Source of the DNA: Argyresthia goedartella | Lineage: Eukaryota; Arthropoda; Insecta; Lepidoptera; Argyresthiidae | DNA length: 64,000 bases | Reading direction: 5' to 3' | NCBI GenBank assembly: GCA_949825045.1 | Contig: OX463816.1 | Coordinates: 11,837,579 to 11,901,578, forward strand | Part shown: one piece after another, positions 34,500 to 46,838 of the stretch | Numbering within the stretch: the stretch's first letter is position 1 | Layout of the letters: every line of letters begins with the position of its first letter | Notes under the pieces: generated by a model | Told to the model about the DNA's origin: nothing | Databases searched by the model: none | What the model saw: the letters and a program-made list of their open reading frames with translations, nothing else | Made by a program: the position numbers and the translations under genes

Positions 34500-35598
34500 A
34501 AGACTGCAAGCCAGTTTCTGCTAACGCTACCTAATATTACACTTTCACTTAATTAACACATAAACCCCGGGCCATAAGGTAAATTTTAGATCATCTAGTA
34601 ACCTCAATTGATGCCAAGGTACTGCAGGACGTGTGGTTCTGGGCTGGGGGTCCCCGTCAGTGTTCAGCTGTGCCTTAGTTAAGGGATTCACCTGATTTTA
34701 TTGTTGTTGTTGTAGTGTACTCAGCTTAAGGGCAAGCTGGAATTTTCCTCTATCAGTTTACTCCTTCGTAAAATTCACCTGGTTGAGGGGGTGTGTCATG
34801 CATAATTTTCAGGCGTGAAATAACGCCTCAGTGATTCATAACTTATTGAATTCCTCGTTAACACATTATGTTGGTATTTTATAATCTATGGTCACTTCAA
34901 CTTCCCGTTTCTTTCAACTTTCGTTCTCCTCGTCGATCGGTGGCGGTTGGCAACATCGTGTAGTGGGATTGAGCTGACATCGATTTCGTAAAGTGATCAC
35001 CGGTTCCTTTTTGGAATAAGCCGTCGTACTCACTGCTTCGTATTTTATTATTTACTGAAGAAGAACCTACCACATCTTCTTCCCTTCGACCGGCAGTCCC
35101 CGTAGTTGTTCCTACATAACCTACGTAATACGCATAAACAATAACCTATGGGGCTCTAATCACTGCAACACCTTTGTTGAATACCAGCGGAGTGCGCTGA
35201 GGAACCCTTGTGCCACGGATCTTTCGGCGTTCCGGAGTCGACATTGGTTACAGCATACTGTAAGTAAGGCCATTTTCCTCCAGTAGGAGGTGCTTTGTAC
35301 GGGTAGTAATAGGCCGCGCCAGTTCGTCCAGCGAGGTGTCAACGTTCTAGCGTAGCCGCGCGCCCCTGGCAGCTCTGCTCGACCACACCCGTAGCTAAGT
35401 AACCTAACACTCTGCAAAGAATAAAACTAATAGCGTCATCGACCAAAACCACAACGCAACTCTGAATTTATTTAGTAAATTTAAATAGTTTTAACTTCAG
35501 TTTAAATAAAGTGTACAGGTAACTTTGTAGTTAAATTTCTTTCTAGCTAGTTAGGAAAAAAAAAGTATACTAATAGAAACATAGTTAGAAAATAGGAA

Positions 35599-36335
35599 AC
35601 AAATCACACAAATAGATAGAATAAATATAAAAACTCTAATGGAACAAAATATTTATGAAAAAAAAAACAAAAACTGCGCCAGAAAGAAAGAAAGAAACAA
35701 GGAAGCGTAATGGGGCCATTACTCTTTCTTATTTTCATAAATGACCTTCCGAGTGTGGTAGAACACCCAATGGTACTGTTTACTGATGATAGCACAGTTA
35801 TTATAGCTTGTAACGATCAGATGAATTTGAAACGACATAAGTAATTCCTTATCTGACATTGCTGACTGCTTAAACCATTATAAATGATTAATTAATCTTG
35901 ACAAAACTAAAGTTATGACATTTCAACAACAAATAAAGACCCAGAGTATGGAAATAAAATATTTAGGTAAGGAAATAGAGCTGGTAACTGTTACGAAGTT
36001 CTTAGGATTGTACATTGACGATTAACTTAAATGGAATACCCAAATTTAAAGTATTTGTTATAAACTTTATAAATTCGCAGCCTTATACAATTCATCAAAA
36101 AAGTAGGTATCGGAAGACTCGGTAACAGTAGCCTTAATGGGCATCTATCTTAAGATTTGGAGTTATATTTTGGGGAAACGGATCCGGAAAGGAGAAGGTA
36201 TTGATATCACAAAAAACTGCGCCAGAGCCATATGTGTACTTCGTCGCACAGATAGCTGCAAGCCCCATTTTAAAAGAATCTAACATTTCCGGCATTATAT
36301 ATTTATGAAGTTGTGGTATTTGTAAAAGCGAATCT
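35599..36335 (+). pseudogene. nLTR-D reverse transcriptase remnant (unit 2)
   Basis: Copy of the unit 1 remnant with the same FTDD motif and stops; the A-run is 10 long. Confidence 0.75.
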
Positions 36336-36405
36336 AGAACTATATAACAAATTCACAAGTACACGCTACTAAAATAAAATATTTATATTTATATTATTTA
36401 TTGTT

Positions 36406-37326
36406 TGTGTCTACAGGCCACCGAGGGATGAAAAAGGCCATGGCATTTTCGAAATATTTGAGAAAATTATGGAGGAAGACCTCATTAAACTTTGTAATAA
36501 TAGAAAAAAGTTAATTATTTGTGGCGATCTTAATGTAGATCTGCTTGTAGATACAACACTGAAGCGGCGATTAATAACTCTGTTCAAATCATTTAATTTA
36601 TGTCATGTATTTCTAGAGCCGACTAGAATTACACTTACCAGCCAAACTTGCTTAGATAACGTTTTTTGTGACTGTGCGTTCACAAGTAAAAGTGTAATTA
36701 ACTGCTTACCCTCCGATCACAGTGGTCAAACAGTTTCATTCCCAATTACTATTAAGGATAAGACTGGTCCATCATTTTATAGGCCTATTACATCCCATAG
36801 ACTAGAGACATATACGAAAAACTTAGATATAAATTTGCCAGTACCGGATTTTAATGAACAGAACCCAAACAAAATCTACTCAGACTTCTTCAACATTATT
36901 CAGACAGAATTCAATAAAGTTTTCAAATTAAAGAAAGTCAGTGACTACAACGGTAAATCTAAATTTAATGACTGGGCAACGTTTGGAATTCGTAAAAGTA
37001 GAGTTATCTTGTATGACCTTTATGATCAAAAAACCTATAACTGATCGAAAATTTCATGACTATGTTAAAAAATATTCCAAAACTTTCAAGTTGGTTTGTA
37101 GAACTGCAAAAACTTTACACATTAATAGAAAAATTAAAAATTCAAATAATAGAATGAAAACAGTTTGGCAAATAATAAACCGCGAAACTGGCAAAGTTAT
37201 ACCAAGGGACAGTGATTTCTGCCTAAAGATAGGTGATGATGTTGTTAAATCCAATGCTAATGTTGCTCGAGCTTTTGAAACATTCTTCACCAATGTACCC
37301 GTACTCAGAACGGACCGTCTAAATTA
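36406..37326 (+). pseudogene. nLTR-A ORF2 endonuclease part with 2-bp deletion (unit 2)
   Basis: As unit 1 until DQKTYN, where two T are missing (about 37041) and a TGA follows at 37042-37044. The downstream part stays open in another frame to 37414, again running across the junction into hAT-type sequence. The same deletion is found at 58364-58366. Confidence 0.85.
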
Positions 37327-38265
37327 CTGCGAATTGCGTGTTAGCTTGGCAATATATAGTGAAATTAAGATACAAAACAAACAATGGATAATAAACCTAG
37401 CGAGAACAACATGACATTGTCACTTTAATGATCATTTAGTGACGAATTTTTCGTGAATGATTTATTTCCGTAATAATGTTTATTTCTTGTGTTTTAAGAA
37501 GAAATAAGAGTTGTAATAAGACTTACAAGTGATATGTTACACCGCCGTTCTTGGAGTTTACACTACCGCTTCTATTTTTGCACGTAAGTATTGCACAGGT
37601 CGGCATTTTCGAATAGCAGCGGAAATGAATTCGTCACTGCGGTCGCCCGGCGACTACTGAGAATTTTTAATTACAAGACAATCGGGGTTAGATTTGTTCG
37701 CACGTGCCATGCCCCTCAACCTATCTCTCGATATCTGTGACTGTGAACCAATTCAAGGTTATTGACCGCGCCCGGCAACAGCGAGCGATGACCTTGCTCA
37801 GCTGTTTAACGGCGATTATTGGCGAGCTTCCTTTGTCTTAAAATTGTAGTTTTAGGAAAATTCACCACTATCAGACACTTGGCACAGGCACAGTTTTAAA
37901 GCTAAGAAAGAAACTAAGAAGCACCAGCGAATGATATAAGTCTTACATTTAGTGCAAGCGTTTGGGCAATTTTATGAATAGTAAATACAGAGAGCGAAAC
38001 AGAAGGCACTCGAAATCCTACACTTTGTAATAAGTCGGCAACATTATTTACAATTTTATATAAAGTTCAGGCATCTGCCACCTTGCGACGTATCTCAAGT
38101 GAAGGTATATTATAACGTGAGGAGCGCATTTTATAATTGTCGAAGGCATGATTTAAGAAACTTATTCTGATTTTTTTCAATTCTTTCGATATAAGTACAC
38201 CTTACGTATTATCTTTATTAGGTAACGGTTGTGTTTGATGAAGACCATATTAATACAATTCTGAG

Positions 38266-40493
38266 GTGAGAATTTTACAAGGATTAGAATCCATATCGTA
38301 CGAAGATCACCTTCAAGCTAAGAATATTCTTAAGGAATTTAAAATCATTTCCTCTGAAGAGAAAGGTTTAGGGAGGACCCATCTGCTTACCTATACTATC
38401 GACACGGGTGAAGCGAGACCCATAAAACAGCGCTATTACATGATATCTCCTTCTAAACTTGCTGAGTTGAACAGGCAGCAGGAACCAAGTAGCAGCCCAT
38501 GGAATAATCCGGTAACTATGATGGCACCTAAAGCAGATGGTTCCCTACGATTCTGCCTAGACAGCAGGAAATTGAATGAGGTGTCGAAACACGATCCTTA
38601 CCCTTTACCCTTAATTAACCAGATACTTGACCAACTCGGAAATGCCAAATTTTTATCATCGTTGAAAGCTGCTTTTAAGTCTAACGACTTAAAATCAGCT
38701 TTTTGGCAAATAGGTTAATTCACAGTCATCCAAGGAGAAGACCACCTTTACAGTTCCTGCTCGTGGCTTATTACATTTCAAAGTCATGTGCTTCGGCTTA
38801 ACTTACGCGCCGGCGACTCAGCAACGTCTGATGGACATCCTATTTGGTCCGGAGTAAAGTGATCGTATCTTTATTTACCTAGATGACATCATAATAGTTT
38901 CCGAGTCATTCATTGAGCATCTTACCTTAATTACGTACAGTACTGGAACGTCTTACCTTACTATAAATTAATCAAAATGTAACTTCTTTCGTAGGCAACT
39001 TAAATATTTAGGCTTCGTGGTGGATGAATACTGTTTAAGCACAGATCCCGACAAAGACAAAGCAATCATCGACTTCCATATACCGAAATCTCGGAAAGAT
39101 ATCAAACGTTTTCTTGGCACCGCATCCTACTACCGTCATTAAGTATTAAGTATAGTATTAAGAACTTCAGTAACATAGCAGGGCCTCTTAACCATCGGGT
39201 TACCGTCTTTCTCCTTATAACTTCGTAGTCGAGCACCGTCGTGGTTCGGAAAATGTCGTGCCGGACGCCTTATCAAGAGCAGTCCCGGTACAGTTAATCG
39301 ATAGCAGCACCATTGCGGATGCGTCGTACTTAAATATATATAAGAAATGTGAGGCCAAACCAGGGTCGGTGACTAATTTTCAATCAAAAGACGGTCGCCT
39401 ATATCGGTGTACAAATTTTTTAAATATTTTAATATCCGAATTCGAATGGAAGGAGGTGATCCCTATGGAATTCCGCGATGAGATAATGCACACTAATGAT
39501 TCGGTTCCTACAACAGCCCATCTAGCTACGGAAAAGGCTTATAAAAGGCTGAAACTCCGCTACTTCTGACTAGGCATGTACCAAGATGTTGTTCGGTTGG
39601 TCGCTAATTGTACTGCGTGTGCAGCGTATAAGCACAGTCAACACCCGACCCCCGGTTTCATGGGAAGCGCAAAGCTTTGCTGTCGTCTGTTTCAATGCCT
39701 AAGTCTAGACTTAGTCGGACCCTTACCACCTTCAAGACAATTAAATACGTGCCTGTTGGTGGTCGTTTGTTGCTTTAACAAGTAGTGTATGCTGTTTCCA
39801 ATGCGCCGCGCAACCGGAAAAGTGATTTTTCAGAGATTGGAAAACCATATATTTATGGTCCACGGCTTTCCGCAAACTATCATTGCGAACAATACATCTT
39901 ATTTTAGTGGTGGTGACGTTCAGAAGTTATTTGCCAGTTATGGTCCCCAAGTACACACCGTAGAACAGTATAATAAAACTGTTATGACGGCGATCTCTAC
40001 TTTCATCGCAGCAGATCATCGTACGTGGGATATAAACATTTTAAGGAATCAGTTCGCACCAAATACCTCTGTAAACGAGTCTATCTCGTTCACTTCACTC
40101 CTATTAGTTCACGGACGTGAAGCGGTTCCTGATGGTACTATATACAATGACGCTGAAGCGGTAGAAAAGATCGTCTTCGCTTCTAGGAGCTATTACTTTG
40201 ATAATAAAAAAGTGCTAAAAGAAACTTATCCAACCGTGAGAGAGTTATCGCAGAAAGCTCACGATCGTAACATTAAGTATTACAATGAGAAGCGACGTGA
40301 CTTAGAATAATTTAATGTAGGTAATGAAGTGTGGAAACGAATATACAAGCAGAGCAATGCTGGGATATATTTTGCTGCAAAGCTGGGCCCTAAATATGAA
40401 AAGTGCTGCGTGACACGGAAGGTGTCCCGCCTGGTATACGTACTGGAGGATGAAAATGGGATTGGGGGAAGCGATTGGGAAAATGGCACATAA
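38266..40493 (+). pseudogene. Gypsy-type pol remnant (unit 3)
   Basis: Same frames, stops and missing RNase H as the unit 1 copy; the translated pieces are identical to unit 1. Confidence 0.85.
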
Positions 40494-41592
40494 AAGACTG
40501 CAAGCCAGTTTCTGCTAACGCTACCTAATATTACACTTTCACTTAATTAACACATAAACCCCGGGCCATAAGGTAAATTTTAGATCATCTAGTAACCTCA
40601 ATTGATGCCAAGGTACTGCAGGACGTGTGGTTCTGGGCTGGGGGTCCCCGTCAGTGTTCAGCTGTACCTTAGTTAAGGGATTCACCTGATTTTATTGTTG
40701 TTGTTGTAGTGTACTCAGCTTAAGGGCAAGCTGGAATTTTCCTCTATCAGTTTACTCCTTCGTAAAATTCACCTGGTTGAGGGGGTGTGTCATGCATAAT
40801 TTTCAGGCGTGAAATAACGCCTCAGTGATTCATAACTTATTGAATTCCTCGTTAACACATTATGTTGGTATTTTATAATCTATGGTCACTTCAACTTCCC
40901 GTTTCTTTCAACTTTCGTTCTCCTCGTCGATCGGTGGCGGTTGGCAACATCGTGTAGTGGGATTGAGCTGACATCGATTTCGTAAAGTGATCACCGGTTC
41001 CTTTTTGGAATAAGCCGTCGTACTCACTGCTTCGTATTTTATTATTTACTGAAGAAGAACCTACCACATCTTCTTCCCTTCGACCGGCAGTCCCCGTAGT
41101 TGTTCCTACATAACCTACGTAATACGCATAAACAATAACCTATGGGGCTCTAATCACTGCAACACCTTTGTTGAATACCAGCGGAGTGCGCTGAGGAACC
41201 CTTGTGCCACGGATCTTTCGGCGTTCCGGAGTCGACATTGGTTACAGCATACTGTAAGTAAGGCCATTTTCCTCCAGTAGGAGGTGCTTTGTACGGGTAG
41301 TAATAGGCCGCGCCAGTTCGTCCAGCGAGGTGTCAACGTTCTAGCGTAGCCGCGCGCCCCTGGCAGCTCTGCTCGACCACACCCGTAGCTAAGTAACCTA
41401 ACACTCTGCAAAGAATAAAACTAATAGCGTCATCGACCAAAACCACAACGCAACTCTGAATTTATTTAGTAAATTTAAATAGTTTTAACTTCAGTTTAAA
41501 TAAAGTGTACAGGTAACTTTGTAGTTAAATTTCTTTCTAGCTAGTTAGGAAAAAAAAAGTATACTAATAGAAACATAGTTAGAAAATAGGAA

Positions 41593-42331
41593 ACAAATCA
41601 CACAAATAGATAGAATAAATATAAAAACTCTAATGGAACAAAATATTTATGAAAAAAAAAAACAAAAACTGCGCCAGAAAGAAAGAAAGAAACAAGGAAG
41701 CGTAATGGGGCCATTACTCTTTCTTATTTTCATAAATGACCTTCCGAGTGTGGTAGAACACCCAATGGTACTGTTTACTGATGATAGCACAGTTATTATA
41801 GCTTGTAACGATCAGATGAATTTGAAACGACATAAGTAATTCCTTATCTGACATTGCTGACTGCTTAAACCATTATAAATGATTAATTAATCTTGACAAA
41901 ACTAAAGTTATGACATTTCAACAACAAATAAAGACCCAGAGTATGGAAATAAAATATTTAGGTAAGGAAATAGAGCTGGTAACTGTTACGAAGTTCTTAG
42001 GATTGTACATTGACGATTAACTTAAATGGAATACCCAAATTTAAAGTATTTGTTATAAACTTTATAAATTCGCAGCCTTATACAATTCATCAAAAAAGTA
42101 GGTATCGGAAGACTCGGTAACAGTAGCCTTAATGGGCATCTATCTTAAGATTTGGAGTTATATTTTGGGGAAACGGATCCGGAAAGGAGAAGGTATTGAT
42201 ATCACAAAAAACTGCGCCAGAGCCATATGTGTACTTCGTCGCACAGATAGCTGCAAGCCCCATTTTAAAAGAATCTAACATTTCCGGCATTATATATTTA
42301 TGAAGTTGTGGTATTTGTAAAAGCGAATCTA
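41593..42331 (+). pseudogene. nLTR-D reverse transcriptase remnant (unit 3)
   Basis: With 11 A in the run, a 68-codon frame (41633-41839) joins an artificial lysine-rich start to QGSVMGPLLFLIFINDLPS and FTDDST. Otherwise as in unit 1. Confidence 0.75.
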
Positions 42332-42400
42332 GAACTATATAACAAATTCACAAGTACACGCTACTAAAATAAAATATTTATATTTATATTATTTATTGTT

Positions 42401-44935
42401 TGTGTCTACAGGCCACCGAGGGATGAAAAAGGCCATGGCATTTTCGAAATATTTGAGAAAATTATGGAGGAAGACCTCATTAAACTTTGTAATAATAGAA
42501 AAAAGTTAATTATTTGTGGCGATCTTAATGTAGATCTGCTTGTAGATACAACACTGAAGCGGCGATTAATAACTCTGTTCAAATCACTTAATTTATGTCA
42601 TGTATTTCTAGAGCCGACTAGAATTACACTTACCAGCCAAACTTGCTTAGATAACGTTTTTTGTGACTGTGCGTTCACAAGTAAAAGTGTAATTAACTGC
42701 TTACCCTCCGATCACAGTGGTCAAACAGTTTCATTCCCAATTACTATTAAGGATAAGACTGGTCCATCATTTTATAGGCCTATTACATCCCATAGACTAG
42801 AGACATATACGAAAAACTTAGATATAAATTTGCCAGTACCGGATTTTAATGAACAGAACCCAAACAAAATCTACTCAGACTTCTTCAACATTATTCAGAC
42901 AGAATTCAATAAAGTTTTCAAATTAAAGAAAGTCAGTGACTACAACGGTAAATCTAAATTTAATGACTGGGCAACGTTTGGAATTCGTAAAAGTAGAGTT
43001 ATCTTGTATGACCTTTATGATCAAAAAACCTATAACTTTGATCGAAAATTTCATGACTATGTTAAAAAATATTCCAAAACTTTCAAGTTGGTTTGTAGAA
43101 CTGCAAAAACTTTACACATTAATAGAAAAATTAAAAATTCAAATAATAGAATGAAAACAGTTTGGCAAATAATAAACCGCGAAACTGGCAAAGTTATACC
43201 AAGGGACAGTGATTTCTGCCTAAAGATAGGTGATGATGTTGTTAAATCCAATGCTAATGTTGCTCGAGCTTTTGAAACATTCTTCACCAATGTACCCGTA
43301 CTCAGAACGGACCGTCTAAATTCATCTCCATTTGAAGCAGAGACTTTATTAAAAAATAACACTAGCGTCAGTAATGTATATTTAAAATTTCATCATGTAT
43401 ATCCCCAGGACATTGTCAAAACGTTCAAATTACTTAACTTAAAAAATACGGAAGACCTGTGGGGTATATCAGTCAAAGTCATTGGTTCAGTAATTCTAGT
43501 TATAGCCCCACACTTAGCTTATATATTCAATAAATGTGTTGACGATGGGGCTTTTCCAGACCTCAAGAAACACAGTAAACTTATACCGCTGTTCAAATCG
43601 GGAGATAAGGGCGATCCTTCAAATTTCAGACCAATATCTGTTCTTCCAACACTAAGTAAAATATTTGAAAAGATTATACTCAATCAAATGCTCTCACACT
43701 TCAACCGTACAAAACAACTCCACGCTAAACAATATGGTTTCACTAGGGGTAAATCGACTACGGATGCAGGTATTACCCTTGTATCTCATATTTATTCTGC
43801 ATGGGAGGCCGCACAGGATGCTATCGGAATTTTTTGCGACCTGTCGAAGGCGTTTGATTGTGTTGATCATAATACGCTATTAATTAAATTAAATCATTAC
43901 GGAGTTAGAAATAAAGCGTTGGATCTACTAAGATCATACCTAAGCAATAGAATTCAAAAGGCAGAAGATAACGGCGTAAAATCTGATGGATCGGGTGTTA
44001 AAATTGGCGTTCCACAAGGTTCCATATTAGGCCCTTTCTTATTCCTGGTATATATTAATGATCTGCCTTTCATGGTGGAGAAATTAACTGACATAGTGTT
44101 GTTTGCTGATGATACTTTAATGGTCTTCAAAATTGAAAGACAAAAAGGAGATTTTGATGATGTTAATGGTGTATTGTCTTTAACCTTGAATTGGTTCACA
44201 GTTAATAATTTATTGTTAAACGCTGGTAAAACCAAGTGTATCAAATTCTCACTTCCAAATGTCAGGCAAGTTGAGACCAGTTTGGTGTTAGACAACAGCA
44301 CGTTAGAATTGGTATATGATACGAAGTTTCTTGGAATAACCATTGATAGCAAATTGCAGTGGGGACCCCACATAGATAAATTGGCTGGTAAATTAAGTTC
44401 TGCGGCTTACGCTGTTAGGAACATCAGACAAAGCACGGATGTAGCTACATCTAAGCTAGTATATTTTAGTTACTTTCATAGTGTGATGTCCTATGGTATC
44501 TTGTTGTGGGGGAAAGCAGCGGATATTCAAACTATTTTTATTTTACAGAAAAGAGCTATTCGAGCAATTTATAATTTAAAACGAACAGAATGATTAAGAG
44601 AGCTTTTTAAAGAAATTGACATACTAACAGTAGCTAGTCAATTTATTTTCGAAAATATAATGTATGTACGCAAGAACCTTACAACGTTTTCCAAACTTAG
44701 CGACAGCTGTAATGTTAACCTAAGAAATAATCACAGACTATGTGCGCCCCGTTTTAGACTCGCCAAGGTTAGCAATTCTTTCAAGGGTCAGTGCATTCTC
44801 TACTACAATAAGATACCTCTGGAGATTTTGAAATTGCCATTTGAGCAATTTAAAAAGCATGTTAAAGCGACTTTGTCGAAAAAGGGATATTACAATGTTC
44901 AAGATTACTTAAATGACAGGACTGTATGGGGTTAA
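42401..44935 (+). pseudogene. nLTR-A ORF2 (endonuclease + reverse transcriptase), one premature stop
   Basis: ORF2 would nick the target and reverse-transcribe the element RNA there. The 709-codon frame from ATG 42464 extends upstream to about 42401. Endonuclease motifs: ICGDLNVDLLVD (residue about 15) and SDHSGQ (about 82). RT motifs: LIPLFKSGDKGDPSNFRPIS (about 370), QYGFTRGKSTTDAG (about 423), FCDLSKAFDCVDHNTL (about 455), IGVPQGSILGPFLFLVYIND (about 515) and FADDT (about 547). Beyond the TGA at 44591-44593 the same frame continues with TVASQFIFENIMYVRKN to VQDYLNDRTVWG, stop 44933-44935. A single in-frame stop is the only lesion after the truncated start. Jockey/CR1-like. Confidence 0.88.
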
Positions 44936-45203
44936 TCTGGCTCAACACAGACCTTGCTGTTAATAATTTTGTAATTATTTATTCCTGCTTATTAATCATA
45001 ACAATTAAATTTTTCATATTTGTATTAGTTAAGCACAACCTATTTTTAAAAGAGATCTAAAAATCAATCTGTGGGAGTTTCTACGGCCTACTTCTCCCAC
45101 AGTGGTCCAATGTAGAGAAGAGGCAAAAAATGACGTTTGCTAAGTGTATGTAAATATCTACAGTAATAAAGTACTTTGACTATTGACTATTGACTATTGA
45201 CTA
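42401..45203 (+). mobile_element. nLTR-A non-LTR retrotransposon, longest copy, 5'-truncated
   Basis: From the endonuclease (VYRPP) through RT and the C-terminal domain to a 3' UTR ending in a TTGACTA repeat tail (about 45177-45203). ORF1 and the N-terminal part of the endonuclease are missing. It is the reference for the other nLTR-A pieces in the window (8.3, 10.1, 17.9, 19.7 and 23.2 kb). Confidence 0.9.
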
Positions 45204-45605
45204 TGCTCTTCACAATAAAAAACAGCACTATTTCAAAAGAGCTTTTTTTGGAATGGCACCCATATTGTATAATAAACTGCCCGAAATTATTCGCGGAATG
45301 GAGAGCTTAAACTAATTAAAAGCAGAAGTGAGAAAATTAGTAACTGATAAGACATATTACAGCATCAAAGAATACTTAAATGATAAATTGTGATCTTTGC
45401 TTATTGGGCTCGCTACCCCGTCCAATCATTATATTGTTATTTATAAATTTAACAGTTTTCATTCCATTCTGTGCATGTAACATATATTTGTATACCAAAT
45501 GGCTAATAGCGTACTATGAAACATCAATCTAGCATAACCTAGATTAACACCCAACTGTTGTAAAAGCTATTTCCACAAATAAATAATTTCATTGATTGAC
45601 ATAAC
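45204..45605 (+). pseudogene. nLTR-E 3' end
   Basis: Short C-terminal ORF2 piece: HYFKRAFFGMAPILYNKLPE, then after a stop LKAEVRKLVTDKTYYSIKEY, ending about 45390. A 3' UTR with an AAATAAATAATTTCATTGATTGA-type end follows. The pattern 'FKR.FFG.AP.IYNKLP ... YYSI.EYL' is the C-terminus of related non-LTR ORF2 proteins. Family distinct from A-D. Confidence 0.65.
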
Positions 45606-46249
45606 ACTTTTCCCTCCGCAGTGTCTGCCACTTTGTAGCCCTAAGTTTTCAAATATGCTAGAAACAGTTAGACAATAAAAAGACAGTTGATTTGAGCAAA
45701 ACCATACCTTCTGAATGTGTCCCTCTCCGGGACAGGGCGCAGAGCCAGGGTAAAAGTAACGTAACGTGTCTGGTCGCTCACACAGACAAGGCTACAAAAT
45801 GACCGCCGCCACTGCGGAAGTATTATTAAGACTTTTGTGAGTGCGTGTGTGTGTGTGTGTGTGAGAGGCTTTGTGTGCCTGCGCGGCCGACTTCGAGCAA
45901 AAGGCCGCGTTCCTCCAAGGCGGCCGAGCGTTCTCTTTTCGTTTACCAGGCGTGTCGTATGGTACTTTCCGGTGAATTCCGTTTCTTCTCCAATTTATTT
46001 CATTCATTGCTAGATTTTCGATCATCCAGAGCCCTAACACAGATTAAAAAAAATAAAAAACATTGACAGTTTTCAGATGATTTTGACGTTTTGCTGGTTG
46101 CTGTTGTGAATTGATACGGAATCGGAATTTATGTACTTAATTAATGGATTTCTCAATCTAAGAATTTCTGATTACACAATCGGTAGTGTCATTAGTTTAT
46201 TTAGTTCGAAATCTTTCAATTGTTGTATGTTTCGATGTAATGCGTAATC
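45606..46249 (+). promoter_or_regulatory. PGS1 upstream region
   Basis: No gene is seen. It includes a GC-richer stretch (about 45720-45960) compared with the AT-rich surroundings, with CCTCTCCGGGACAGGGCGC and CGGCCGA-type segments, and a (GT)n microsatellite at 45847-45862. No convincing TATA box or initiator was chosen. The presence of a GC-rich island before a housekeeping gene suits a promoter; that is inference. Confidence 0.35.
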
Positions 46250-46838
46250 ATGTTAATCAACAACAAGTTAAAGTTCAAGCCGAGTGAGCTCCAGTGCTTC
46301 AACTGGCTTTACAATGTAGCTCCATGTTTCCCTGTAAATGCCTCCAAAATAAATGTAATAAACGATCCTCGCAAGTTTTACGACGCACTTTGCGAGAGAC
46401 TCAAAAACGCTACCTCGAGAATATCCGTCGCTAGCTTGTACATAGGTACCGGGATCTTGGAGAAAAAACTACTTAAAATATCCAAAGATAATGTCCAGTA
46501 CAACAAACAGTTGAAATTTAACGTCTTGCTGGACTATCAGCGTGGAACACGTGGTGAAATCAATTCGAAAAGTCTGTTACAAGAGTTTGTGAAGGAGTAT
46601 CCGGGGCGTTCTAATGTTTTTCTGTATCAGACTCCTAGATTACTAGGGTCTTGGTCTAAAGCCCTCCCGTCCCGTTATAATGAGCTGGTGGGCCTTCAAC
46701 ACATGAAACTCTATATAGCAGACAACTCTGTGATGATCAGTGGAGCCAACTGCTCGGAAGACTACTTCTCCCAGCGGCAGGATCGCTATGTTGAGATTGA
46801 GGATGCAGATCTGGCTAACTTTTATTCAGAATTAATAG
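46250..46838 (+). CDS. PGS1: PGS1 exon 1
   Basis: Carries the N-terminus and the first HKD motif; ends ...ELI plus one base, donor GTAGGA at 46839. Confidence 0.92.

Larger units (their letters stand above)
31337..37330 (+). repeat. tandem composite unit 2 (5,994 bp)
   Basis: Nearly identical to unit 1. Differences seen: GAAATTCAGA versus GAAATTAAGA near 31370, ACAGAAAGCG near 31995, GATACG for GATGCG near 33327, TGTGCC for TGTACC near 34671, CATTTAAT for CACTTAAT near 36590, and loss of two T at about 37041. Confidence 0.95.
37331..43322 (+). repeat. tandem composite unit 3
   Basis: Third copy; after 43322 it continues into the complete downstream part of nLTR-A instead of a junction. This shows the original arrangement: the array grew from a locus where the hAT-type element, Gypsy remnant and nLTR-A already stood in this order. 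It agrees with unit 1, not unit 2, at the diagnostic sites, and has the longer A-run (11). Confidence 0.93.

Noticed and set aside
25341..43322. gene family cluster of Gypsy-like proteins
   Set aside because: All copies share the same stops and missing RNase H, so it is one dead element multiplied.
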